7,729 bases of DNA from SIG299 sp045531895 (GCA_045531895.1 JAZSEW010000008.1:1-7729); one strand, 5' to 3'; shown: positions 1-6,193, numbered from the stretch's first letter. Notes: generated by a model not told the origin, from the letters alone. Numbers and translations are program-made.

Positions 1-1685
1 CAACTTGTATCGAAACCATCTACGGCATTACCTTCATGGTACTTGCTCCGGACGGACAGATTGTAAAGGATTTAATGCCAAGAATTGAAAATAAAGAAGA
101 GGTACAGGCTTATATCGATGAAACCTTAAAGAAGAACGATATGGACCGTACCGAATTAAACAAGGGTAAGACCGGCTGCATCTTAAAGCGTGTATACTGC
201 GTGAACCCGGTAAACGGCAGAGAAGTGCCTCTCTTTATCGGTGACTTCGTATTAGCAAGCTACGGTACCGGTGCGGTTATGGCGGTTCCGTCCCACGACC
301 AGAGAGACTTTGAGTATGCTATCGCTCACAATATCCCAATGATTCAGGTTATTGACGGTGCAGATGTCAGCGAAAAGGCATTTGAAAAGAAGGAGTACCT
401 TGGCAAGGGCTGTAAGCTCATCAATTCCGAAGAGTTCACCGGTATGGTAGTAGAAGATGCCAAGGAAGCTATCACTGTGAAGCTTGAAAAGCAGGGTGTT
501 GCCCGCAGAACCGTAAATTACCACTTCCGTGACTGGATCTTCGCAAGACAGCGTTACTGGGGTGAACCTGTGCCTGTAGTTCATGGTGAAGACGGACAGA
601 TTCACGTTCTGCCGGACGAAGAGCTTCCGTTAGTTCTTCCAAAGCTTGACGATTACAAGGGCAAGAACGGCAAGGCTCCTCTGGAAAATGCAACAGAATG
701 GAAGCAGTACGATGCAAATGGCATAAAGGGTGTAAGAGAAACTTCCACTATGCCTGGTAGCGCCGGCTCCAGCTGGTATTACATGAGATATATTGATCCT
801 CAGAACGATAAGGAATTTGCAGACCAGAAATTACTTGAACACTGGCTGCCGGTTGACTTATATATCGGTGGTCCGGAGCACGCGGTAGGTCATTTAATGT
901 ACTCCCGTATCTGGAACCGTTATCTCTATGACAAGGGCTTATCCCCGGTCAAGGAGCCATTCAAGAAGCTGGTTCACCAGGGTATGATTCTTGGAGCTAA
1001 CGGTATCAAGATGGGTAAGAGATTCCCTGAATTCGTAGTAAATCCAAGTGATGTTGTGCGTGATTTTGGTGCAGACACCTTAAGACTTTACGAAATGTTC
1101 ATGGGACCTCTGGAAGTATCCAAGCCATGGAGCGACAGCGGTGTAGAAGGTGCAAGAAAGTTCATCAACCGTGTATGGAACTTTATCACAACCGAAGGCA
1201 ACATCGTAGAAGGAAATGATGGTGCACTGGATAAGGTTTACCACCAGACTGTTAAGAAGGTTACTTCTGACTTCGAACAGCTTGGCTTCAACACAGCTAT
1301 CAGCCAGATGATGATTTTCATGAATGCAGCTTATAAGGCTGGTAAGTGTCCAAAGGCGTATGCAGAAGGTTTCGTGAAGATGTTCTCCTGTATTTGTCCT
1401 CATGTTGGTGAAGAACTGTGGGCTGAATTAGGTCATGACAACACCATCGCTTACGAGGCATGGCCAACCTATGATGAAGCAATGCTTGTTGAAAATACCG
1501 TAGAAATCGGTGTTCAGGTCAATGGTAAGGTAAGAGGTGTGGTAGAAATCGGTGTGGACGAAGAAAGCGACTCTGCCCTTGCCAAGGCAAAGGAAGTACC
1601 TGGCGTAAAGGCAGCAGTGGAAGGAAAGTCTATCGTTAAGGAAATTTACGTTAAAGGTAAGATTATTAACATTGTAGTAAAGTAA
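1..1685 (+). CDS. leuS: Leucyl-tRNA synthetase (leucine--tRNA ligase), 5'-truncated by window edge
   Basis: Cytoplasmic class I aminoacyl-tRNA synthetase that charges tRNA-Leu with leucine using ATP. The reading frame is open from base 3 to the TAA at 1683-1685, so the ATG at 36 is an internal methionine, not the start. About 560 codons of a protein usually near 800 residues are present; the HIGH motif lies upstream. Seen in order: the end of the CP1 editing domain (TCIET at 3-17, then the GTGAVMAVPSHDQRD block around 265-310, which keeps the editing-site aspartates), the return to the catalytic core (RQRYWGEP around 548-571, SSWYYMRY at 768-791, GGPEHAVGHL around 867-896), the KMSKS-loop equivalent KMGKR at 1008-1022, the helical anticodon-binding domain, and the C-terminal domain with VQVNGKVRG. 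There is no Leu-specific insertion before the KMSKS loop, as in Bacillus and unlike E. coli. The editing motif and the KMSKS loop both deviate from consensus. A strong terminator follows 37 nt after the stop. Confidence 0.97.
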   Translation, partial: TCIETIYGITFMVLAPDGQIVKDLMPRIENKEEVQAYIDETLKKNDMDRTELNKGKTGCILKRVYCVNPVNGREVPLFIGDFVLASYGTGAVMAVPSHDQRDFEYAIAHNIPMIQVIDGADVSEKAFEKKEYLGKGCKLINSEEFTGMVVEDAKEAITVKLEKQGVARRTVNYHFRDWIFARQRYWGEPVPVVHGEDGQIHVLPDEELPLVLPKLDDYKGKNGKAPLENATEWKQYDANGIKGVRETSTMPGSAGSSWYYMRYIDPQNDKEFADQKLLEHWLPVDLYIGGPEHAVGHLMYSRIWNRYLYDKGLSPVKEPFKKLVHQGMILGANGIKMGKRFPEFVVNPSDVVRDFGADTLRLYEMFMGPLEVSKPWSDSGVEGARKFINRVWNFITTEGNIVEGNDGALDKVYHQTVKKVTSDFEQLGFNTAISQMMIFMNAAYKAGKCPKAYAEGFVKMFSCICPHVGEELWAELGHDNTIAYEAWPTYDEAMLVENTVEIGVQVNGKVRGVVEIGVDEESDSALAKAKEVPGVKAAVEGKSIVKEIYVKGKIINIVVK

Positions 1686-1719
1686 TAGAGTACTACTGGA
1701 ATAAAGAGATAATAGATGT

Positions 1720-1725
1720 TATACT
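1720..1725 (+). promoter_or_regulatory. Possible -10 element for the lipid kinase gene, overlapping the leuS terminator
   Basis: TATACT matches the sigma-A -10 consensus at five of six positions. The -35 region 17-18 nt upstream (around 1696-1702, CTGGAAT) is poor. If used, transcription would start near 1732, inside the left arm of the leuS terminator. That would remove half the stem from the new transcript and let it pass the terminator. A GATAAT at 1708-1713 is an alternative. Weak call, made because almost no space remains between the terminator and the kinase gene. Confidence 0.3.
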
Positions 1726-1768
1726 ATAGTGCAGAGAAGCAGTTGCTTTTCTGCACTATAGTTTTTTT
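1723..1768 (+). terminator. Intrinsic terminator of leuS
   Basis: An 18-bp stem, ACTATAGTGCAGAGAAGC (1723-1740) against GCTTTTCTGCACTATAGT (1745-1762), has one G-T wobble and a 4-nt loop AGTT. Seven T's (1762-1768) follow. This is a textbook rho-independent terminator for leuS. It ends only 19 nt before the start codon of the next gene. Confidence 0.93.
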
Positions 1769-1787
1769 GATAAAAGGAAGATATGGT

Positions 1788-2666
1788 ATGCATAGTTTAT
1801 TGATATTTAATCCGGTATCAGGGAAAAAAGAAGGAAGATTGGAGCGTCTGGGAAATCTAATAACAGGGTTGACGGAACAAGGGGAAGAACTGACGGTGTA
1901 TCAGACAAGGGAAAAGGGAGACGGAGAACGTTATTTGGCAGAGCACGGCGGTTTATCATACGACAGAGTGATTTGTTGTGGCGGTGATGGAACGCTGCAT
2001 GAAGTAATCAATGGTATGATGAAAAATGGAAGCAGGATTCCCATTGGCTATGTGCCGACCGGCTCCACCAATGATTATGCAAAAAATTTAGGAATTACCA
2101 AAGATACGGCATTACAATGCATCAAGGAAGGAACTCCGACAAGTATTGATGTCGGCTGTGTCAATGGAGAATATTTTAATTATGTGGCCGCATTTGGTGC
2201 ATTCACCAATGTTTCTTTTGTGACGCCACAGCAGTGGAAAAATACACTTGGTTATTTTGCATATCTTCTGGAGGGGATTAAGCAGCTGACGGATATTGCT
2301 CCAAAGAAAATCCGGTTTTCAGTAGATGGTGGTGAGTGGCAGGAAAGTGAAGTGATTCTTGGTATGATTACCAACTCTTTTTCTGTGGCAGGAATCAAGA
2401 ATTTTCAAAAACAACAGGTGCAGCTGGATGATGGAAAGATGGAATATCTGTTTATTAAATTTCCACGGAATTTGTTGGAATTACAGCAGACGATTACGGC
2501 ATTGCTAGGTGAAAAAATCGAGGAACGGTATATGCATTACGGTCAGTTTTCCGGATTGCAGCTGGAATCGGAAGGGTTAGAATGGACGCTGGACGGAGAA
2601 AACGGAGGATGTGTAAACAGCACGGAAATTTTGACCTGTCCGGGGGCAGTGAGAATTTTGTGCTAG
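1788..2666 (+). CDS. Diacylglycerol kinase family lipid kinase (DgkB/YegS type)
   Basis: A 292-residue protein of the DAGK catalytic family, which transfers the ATP gamma-phosphate to a lipid hydroxyl such as that of diacylglycerol at the inner face of the membrane. Family hallmarks are visible: NPVSGK at residues 8-13, the nucleotide-binding loop GGDGTL at 65-70 followed by HEVING, and the PTGSTNDYAKNLG segment at 90-102 (family form P-x-G-T-x-N-D-x-A). Near the C-terminus DGE (269-271) lies where the family has its catalytic acidic residue. Length is normal. The start at 1788 is preferred because AAGGAAG (1774-1780) lies 7 nt upstream. An in-frame ATG at 1716 lies before the leuS terminator hairpin and lacks a ribosome binding site. 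The lipid substrate cannot be read from sequence: DgkB-like lipoteichoic-acid turnover or another lipid are both possible. No signal peptide or membrane segment is seen. It appears to be a single-gene unit. Confidence 0.9.
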   Translation: MHSLLIFNPVSGKKEGRLERLGNLITGLTEQGEELTVYQTREKGDGERYLAEHGGLSYDRVICCGGDGTLHEVINGMMKNGSRIPIGYVPTGSTNDYAKNLGITKDTALQCIKEGTPTSIDVGCVNGEYFNYVAAFGAFTNVSFVTPQQWKNTLGYFAYLLEGIKQLTDIAPKKIRFSVDGGEWQESEVILGMITNSFSVAGIKNFQKQQVQLDDGKMEYLFIKFPRNLLELQQTITALLGEKIEERYMHYGQFSGLQLESEGLEWTLDGENGGCVNSTEILTCPGAVRILC

Positions 2667-2678
2667 AAATGAAAAAAG

Positions 2679-2706
2679 TTTATAAAAGTACCTAACCTGA
2701 TATGAT
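2679..2706 (+). promoter_or_regulatory. Possible promoter of the sigma-fusion gene
   Basis: TTTATA (2679-2684) and TATGAT (2701-2706) are separated by 16 nt, matching the sigma-A consensus at four and five of six positions. It would give a leader of roughly 90 nt before the ATG at 2801. A second -35-like TTGAAA at 2724-2729 has no good -10 partner. Tentative. Confidence 0.35.
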
Positions 2707-2727
2707 TGGTTCCGACTATCTTATTGA

Positions 2728-2743
2728 AAACGTTGCAATGTTT
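2728..2743. repeat. 16-bp palindrome upstream of the sigma-fusion gene
   Basis: AAACGTTGCAATGTTT is symmetric about TTGCAA, with one G/T asymmetry. It lies downstream of the candidate promoter at 2679-2706 and 57 nt before the start codon. Size and symmetry fit a dimeric regulator's operator, but no known regulator can be assigned. Confidence 0.4.
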
Positions 2744-2800
2744 CATACAGACTAAAGCGCTGGTTGTTAGGGCTGTATCACAAGGAAGAAAGAGGAACTT

Positions 2801-4480
2801 ATGAAAAAATCAGAATTGTTGAAGTTAATCGACCAGGAATTATTAGACAAGTTGTTTGGTTTTTGCTATCCGAGAACCAGAGACAGCAGAGAGGCAGAAG
2901 AACTTTGCTCTGACATTGTGTTTGCACTTATAAAGGCAGCACAGATGGAAGGCGAAATTGGAGAGCTTTACGCTTTTATCTGGCGGGTTGCCCGGAATGT
3001 GTATGCGGATTTTTCAGAAAAGAAGCGACAGAAAGCAGAGCGAGTCTTTATGGGTAATCCCGAGGAAGAACTTCTTTTGATGGAGGCACCGGAGAGTGTG
3101 GAAAGCGTGATAGAAGCGTCCCTTATGGAAGAGGAGGATGTTTATCAGTTAAAGCGCATTTACCGCCGAATATCCTTCCTTACAAAGGCGTACCGGGATG
3201 TGATGGTTGCTTTTTATCTGGATGGGATTTCCGTAAAGGATATTGCGGTAATTCATGGGGTGAAGGAGACAACAATCAAACAACGGTTATTTTCAGCAAG
3301 AAATCTGATTCGTCAGGAGATAGAAGAGAAAGGAACAGGTGAAGGTGCAATGAACAGAACAGAAAATAAACCGGTAGCATTTCAGAAAATAGACTATGAA
3401 ATCTGGGGTACAGGCATGCCAACAACAGGAGATCCGAGAGAAGTATGTACCAGACAGCTATCCAAGCAGGTGGTCTGGCTGTGTAAAAATAAAGCCAGAA
3501 CAGCAAAAGAAATTTCAGAAGAATTAAATCTTCCGATGCTGTACGCAGAGGAAGAACTGGAAATTCAGGCACATGGAAAAAACGGAAAATATGGGTTATT
3601 AAAGAAGTTGCCTGATGGGCGTTATATTAATAATTTTGTGCTATTCGATGTCGGAGAAATGGAGGAGTTGTCACAGGTATATATGAAACGGATTCCTTTG
3701 ATTTGTGAAAAGGTCATTGCCTATGTGGAGAAGAATAAAGAGGCATATTTGAGTTTTCCGTATCTGAATAAAAAGGTGGACTTAAATCTCGTGCTGTGGC
3801 AGCATGTTTCTACGATGGCATATATTTTTGGTGAATTGGTAGCAAACTGTTTGGAGAGCGAACATTTCAGCAAGGTGGAAGTCAGTAACCGACCTTTTAC
3901 CTGCTTCGGTTATCGGACGGAACCGGATACAAAAACATGGGGAGGAGGCTTCGATCAGTCCAGTGGAGAAAACATTTGTGGTTATTCAAGGGTGATTGCA
4001 GAGAATATGTATGTAACAAAGGTGCAGAAACATTTTCACTGTGGTCCGGAAGCAATGATGGACACAAAGCTTCAACTGGCTATCCGGGCTGTGGAAGGTC
4101 TGAACATAGTTTCTTTATCAGAAGCAGAGCAGGAGCAGGCAGCCAAGGCTATTGCAGAAGGATATCTGTACAGAGAAGGAGATATGCTCTATACAAAAAT
4201 TCTGGTTTGCAGTTATGATGACTGGATGAATTTAACAAAGCTGAATGATGGTCTGATTAAAGAATATAAGCCGGAAGTAGAAGAAGTGGCAGGAGAAATT
4301 GCGACATTGATTAAGAAGTATGTGCCGGAGCATGTGCTGGGTGATTACAGGAGAGCAAATTCCCTGGCAGCACTGCCGATTCTGGACACGTTGATTGATG
4401 CCCTGATTGATAAAGGATTTATGACTGCACCGGAGAATGGTATAGGTGCGGAAGGATGCTGGCTGGCGCTGAAGCATTAA
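2801..4480 (+). CDS. Sigma-70 family (ECF-like) sigma factor fused to a large C-terminal winged-helix/sensor-like region
   Basis: A 559-residue protein with a sigma-like N-terminus. Region 2 is at about 12-78, with REAEELCSDIVFALI matching the region 2 helix and LYAFIWRVARNVYADF matching the usual LYRIARN block. Region 4 is at about 118-175, with the helix-turn-helix DGISVKDIAVIHGVKETTIK at 141-160. Region 3 is absent, as in ECF sigma factors, which recruit RNA polymerase to specific promoters. ECF proteins are normally near 170-200 residues; this one carries about 375 more. A winged-helix-like segment at about 215-283 has KARTAKEISEELNLP as its first helices and a strand-turn-strand KKLPDGRYINNFVLF. 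A helical stretch and an unrecognised domain follow (about 355-470, with C368, WGGGFD at 380-385, C393 and HFHC at 411-414), then a helical C-terminus. There are no membrane segments. AGAGGA (2791-2796) precedes the ATG. No anti-sigma gene is adjacent, so the extension may control the sigma part directly (inference). The function of the extension is unknown. Confidence 0.8.
   Translation: MKKSELLKLIDQELLDKLFGFCYPRTRDSREAEELCSDIVFALIKAAQMEGEIGELYAFIWRVARNVYADFSEKKRQKAERVFMGNPEEELLLMEAPESVESVIEASLMEEEDVYQLKRIYRRISFLTKAYRDVMVAFYLDGISVKDIAVIHGVKETTIKQRLFSARNLIRQEIEEKGTGEGAMNRTENKPVAFQKIDYEIWGTGMPTTGDPREVCTRQLSKQVVWLCKNKARTAKEISEELNLPMLYAEEELEIQAHGKNGKYGLLKKLPDGRYINNFVLFDVGEMEELSQVYMKRIPLICEKVIAYVEKNKEAYLSFPYLNKKVDLNLVLWQHVSTMAYIFGELVANCLESEHFSKVEVSNRPFTCFGYRTEPDTKTWGGGFDQSSGENICGYSRVIAENMYVTKVQKHFHCGPEAMMDTKLQLAIRAVEGLNIVSLSEAEQEQAAKAIAEGYLYREGDMLYTKILVCSYDDWMNLTKLNDGLIKEYKPEVEEVAGEIATLIKKYVPEHVLGDYRRANSLAALPILDTLIDALIDKGFMTAPENGIGAEGCWLALKH
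3337..3352 (+). promoter_or_regulatory. Possible internal ribosome binding site and start codon at the domain junction
   Basis: AGGTGA (3337-3342) lies 7 nt before an in-frame ATG (3350-3352, Met184 of the fusion), exactly where the sigma region 4 helix ends and the extra C-terminal part begins. If used it would yield a separate 376-residue protein (3350-4480). The Shine-Dalgarno match is moderate, and internal Met codons near G-rich sequence also occur by chance. Confidence 0.35.
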
Positions 4481-4485
4481 AAATA

Positions 4486-4535
4486 AAAAGAAGTTCTGAA
4501 ACCCGCTCGTCGCTGACGGTTTCAGAACTTCTTTT
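4486..4535. terminator. Bidirectional terminator between convergent genes
   Basis: A perfect 18-bp stem, AAAAGAAGTTCTGAAACC (4486-4503) against GGTTTCAGAACTTCTTTT (4518-4535), with a 14-nt GC-rich loop. On the + strand it ends in CTTTTATTTCTT; on the - strand it is followed by TTTTTATTTTTAA, the better T-tract. It starts 5 nt after the sigma-fusion stop codon and overlaps the TAA (4536-4534) of the methyltransferase gene, so one hairpin serves both. Confidence 0.92.
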
Positions 4536-5697
4536 ATTTCTTGAGTAAATTGTATAGCATCGGCTCCGCTTGCAACATCTCCAGTACCGACTCGATTTCC
4601 TCCAAATTCTTTTGCAACTTTTCTGCGCTCGGCTTTTGCTTTCTAACCGCTCTCAGCAAAATATTCTTCGGCGTATGTTCCATATCGATAAATTCTAAAA
4701 TTTGGGCCTGATATCCTGCGGCTTCCAAAAGATTACCACGAATGGCATCGGTAAACAGGGCAGCAGTACGCTCTTTAATAAGGCCATATTTTAAAAGAGG
4801 AGAAAGCTCCTCATTCTTAAGCTGCTTATTCAGTTCATGCTGACAGCAAGGCACGCTAAGGATAACGGAAGCATCCCAGCCAATCGCTTTGGCCAGGGCA
4901 AAGTCAGTAGCAGTATCACAGGCGTGGAGGGTTACTACCATGTCTACCTGATTCATGCCTGTGTAGTCTGCGATGTCACCGTGCAGGAAAGTAAGCTCCG
5001 CGTAGCCAAGCTTTTCTGCCAGACGGTTACAATTTGCTATTACATCTTTCTTTAAGTCCAGACCAATGATTTTGACATCCCGGCCGTGAAGTACTTTTAA
5101 GAAGTGATAAATGGCAAAGGTCAGGTAAGATTTACCGCAACCGAAGTCTAAGATGGTAATGGTGCGGTCGTTTGGTAATGCAGGTAAAATGTCCTGCACA
5201 AATTCTAAGAAGCGGTTAATCTGCCGGAATTTATCGTACTTTGCTTTGGTAACGGTTCCGTCTTTGGTCATGACACCAAGCTCTACCAGAAATGGCACCG
5301 GAGTCCCTTCATTCAAAATATAATTTTTAGTGCGGTTATGAGAGAGAGGAAGCTTCGGTAAGGCTTCATTCTTTGTTTTTTTTCGAAGAATGGAAACAGC
5401 TCCTTTTTTGCTCACCAGAACCTGTACATCTTCCCCTTGCAGGTGTAATTGTGCCTGACGGAAGCGGTTGTCAAAGTAGGAAGGAAAAAGTTCCTGTAGT
5501 TCTGCAAGAGAAACATTTTTATGAAAAGCCTGGGTTTTGGTAAATTCTTCAATCTGATAGTGTACCTTGCCCTTTAATTCCATCGGGCGGATTTTTATTT
5601 TTGAGAACTCTTCACATTTTTCAGGGTTGCTGATAGTGATGCCAATCAAGTGTTCGGTGATAAGAGCCTGTAATTGATTTTTGACAGTGGTATCCAT
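4534..5697 (-). CDS. Class I SAM-dependent methyltransferase (Methyltransf_32-like)
   Basis: A 387-residue soluble protein. Residues 1-150 form an N-terminal region with no motif I recognise. The Rossmann-type SAM-binding fold follows: motif I ILDFGCGKS at 182-190, an acidic residue in IGLDLKKD near 214 for the SAM ribose, HGDIADY at 239-245, then the LHACDTATD motif at 257-265 and PCCQHE at 283-288. The LHACDTATD and PCCQHE motifs resemble the methyltransferase domain-32 family, which includes eukaryotic METTL25/RRNAD1-like proteins. The substrate is unknown; RNA or protein is plausible, and the conserved cysteine pair may matter. The start is supported by AAGGAG (5710-5705) 7 nt upstream. 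It is transcribed alone, convergent with the sigma-fusion gene and divergent from acpP. A charged, helical C-terminal tail (about 355-387) extends past the catalytic fold. Confidence 0.85.
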   Translation of the reverse strand: MDTTVKNQLQALITEHLIGITISNPEKCEEFSKIKIRPMELKGKVHYQIEEFTKTQAFHKNVSLAELQELFPSYFDNRFRQAQLHLQGEDVQVLVSKKGAVSILRKKTKNEALPKLPLSHNRTKNYILNEGTPVPFLVELGVMTKDGTVTKAKYDKFRQINRFLEFVQDILPALPNDRTITILDFGCGKSYLTFAIYHFLKVLHGRDVKIIGLDLKKDVIANCNRLAEKLGYAELTFLHGDIADYTGMNQVDMVVTLHACDTATDFALAKAIGWDASVILSVPCCQHELNKQLKNEELSPLLKYGLIKERTAALFTDAIRGNLLEAAGYQAQILEFIDMEHTPKNILLRAVRKQKPSAEKLQKNLEEIESVLEMLQAEPMLYNLLKK

Positions 5698-5752
5698 GGA
5701 TAATCTCCTTCTATTTATATTTTATTGATAAAAAACATCATAATCTTACATC

Positions 5753-5781
5753 TTGTGGTTCTTTTTGCATACACACCACAA
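5753..5781. repeat. Inverted repeat TTGTGGT-N15-ACCACAA
   Basis: A perfect 7-bp inverted repeat (5753-5759 and 5775-5781) with a 15-nt spacer, in the divergent region upstream of the methyltransferase gene. It could be an operator or, in the methyltransferase mRNA, a short leader hairpin. No clear -35/-10 pair for that gene was found nearby. Confidence 0.45.
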
Positions 5782-5800
5782 TATATTTTACCAGAAAATC

Positions 5801-5861
5801 GAAAAAAAAGATATATTTTTAACAAAAAACTATTGACATAGTGAACTTTATGAAGTAGAAT
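5801..5861 (+). promoter_or_regulatory. Sigma-A promoter of the acpP-fabH-fabK operon, with UP-like A/T tract
   Basis: A perfect -35 TTGACA (5833-5838), a 17-nt spacer and -10 TAGAAT (5856-5861, five of six). Upstream, 5801-5832 is almost pure A/T, in the place of an UP element. Predicted transcription start is about 5867-5868. A strong promoter suits acyl carrier protein, one of the most abundant cell proteins. Confidence 0.88.
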
Positions 5862-5865
5862 AGGC

Positions 5866-5905
5866 TCAATTATTTTAGTTAAAAATTTTTAAGTAAAATA
5901 ATTGA
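5866..5905. promoter_or_regulatory. 40-nt near-perfect palindrome at the acpP transcription start
   Basis: Arms TCAATTATTTTA (5866-5877) and TAAAATAATTGA (5894-5905) flank the perfect palindrome TTAAAAATTTTTAA (5879-5892). The only mismatch in 20 base pairs is G5878 against G5893. It begins 5 nt after the -10 box, so it is both positioned as a repressor operator and able to form a hairpin at the very 5' end of the mRNA. It does not clearly match the FapR (TTAGTACCT type) or FabT (TTTGANNNTCAAA type) operators. Confidence 0.75.
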
Positions 5906-5929
5906 AACAATTGTAACAAAATTGTAACA
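5901..5929 (+). repeat. Three 9-bp direct repeats ATTGwAACA in the acpP leader
   Basis: ATTGAAACA (5901-5909), ATTGTAACA (5910-5918) and ATTGTAACA (5921-5929) lie in tandem. The two perfect copies are 11 bp apart, about one helical turn. The first overlaps the right arm of the leader palindrome. They lie between promoter and ribosome binding site, so they could be bound as DNA or as RNA. The role is not established. Confidence 0.6.
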
Positions 5930-5965
5930 TTTAAAAAGAATGTAGAAAAAAAGGAGAAAAAAACA

Positions 5966-6193
5966 ATGACATTTGATAAGGTAAAGGAAATTATTGTGGA
6001 CACATTAAGCTGTGATGAGGAAAAGGTGACTTTAGAAGCATCCTTAAGTGATGATTTAGGTGCAGATTCCCTTGATGCTGTAGAATTAAACATGGCTTTA
6101 GAGGAAGCTTTCGAAATCAGCATTCCGGATGAAGAACTTGCTAACTTCAAGACAGTAAATGATATCGTTACATACATTGAAAACAATAAGTAA
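5966..6193 (+). CDS. acpP: Acyl carrier protein
   Basis: A 75-residue acidic, helical protein that carries growing acyl chains as thioesters on a 4'-phosphopantetheine arm during type II fatty-acid synthesis in the cytoplasm. The attachment site is Ser35 in GADSLDAVEL (32-41), which matches the ACP signature. Length and acidity are typical. AAGGAG (5951-5956) lies 9 nt before the ATG. It is the first gene of the operon, behind a strong promoter and a structured leader. It is followed after 70 nt by fabH, with an intervening hairpin that may set the ratio between ACP and the downstream enzymes. Confidence 0.97.
   Translation: MTFDKVKEIIVDTLSCDEEKVTLEASLSDDLGADSLDAVELNMALEEAFEISIPDEELANFKTVNDIVTYIENNK

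Noticed and set aside
36..38. ATG as start of the leuS reading frame
   Set aside because: The frame is open to base 3 and the upstream residues continue the CP1 editing domain, so the gene starts outside the window.
252..605. Antisense open frame inside leuS, and similar ones at 472-717 and 1080-1403
   Set aside because: They oppose a well-conserved gene, lack ribosome binding sites and show no recognisable protein features.
1716..1787. Upstream in-frame ATG extending the lipid kinase by 24 residues
   Set aside because: It lies just before and reads through the leuS terminator hairpin, has no ribosome binding site, and the extension has no family similarity; 1788 has a good site.
3937..4218. 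+ strand open frame overlapping the sigma-fusion gene
   Set aside because: It is an out-of-frame shadow of the larger gene with a biased, unconvincing composition and no supporting start signal.
5866..5905. Leader palindrome as an intrinsic terminator or a riboswitch
   Set aside because: The stem is nearly all A/T with no GC-rich core and no following T-run, and no known riboswitch core is recognisable.
5901..5929. Repeats as a CRISPR array or replication iterons
   Set aside because: The units are 9 bp with 0-2 bp gaps, only three copies, and sit in a gene leader; they do not fit CRISPR repeat-spacer geometry or a replication origin.
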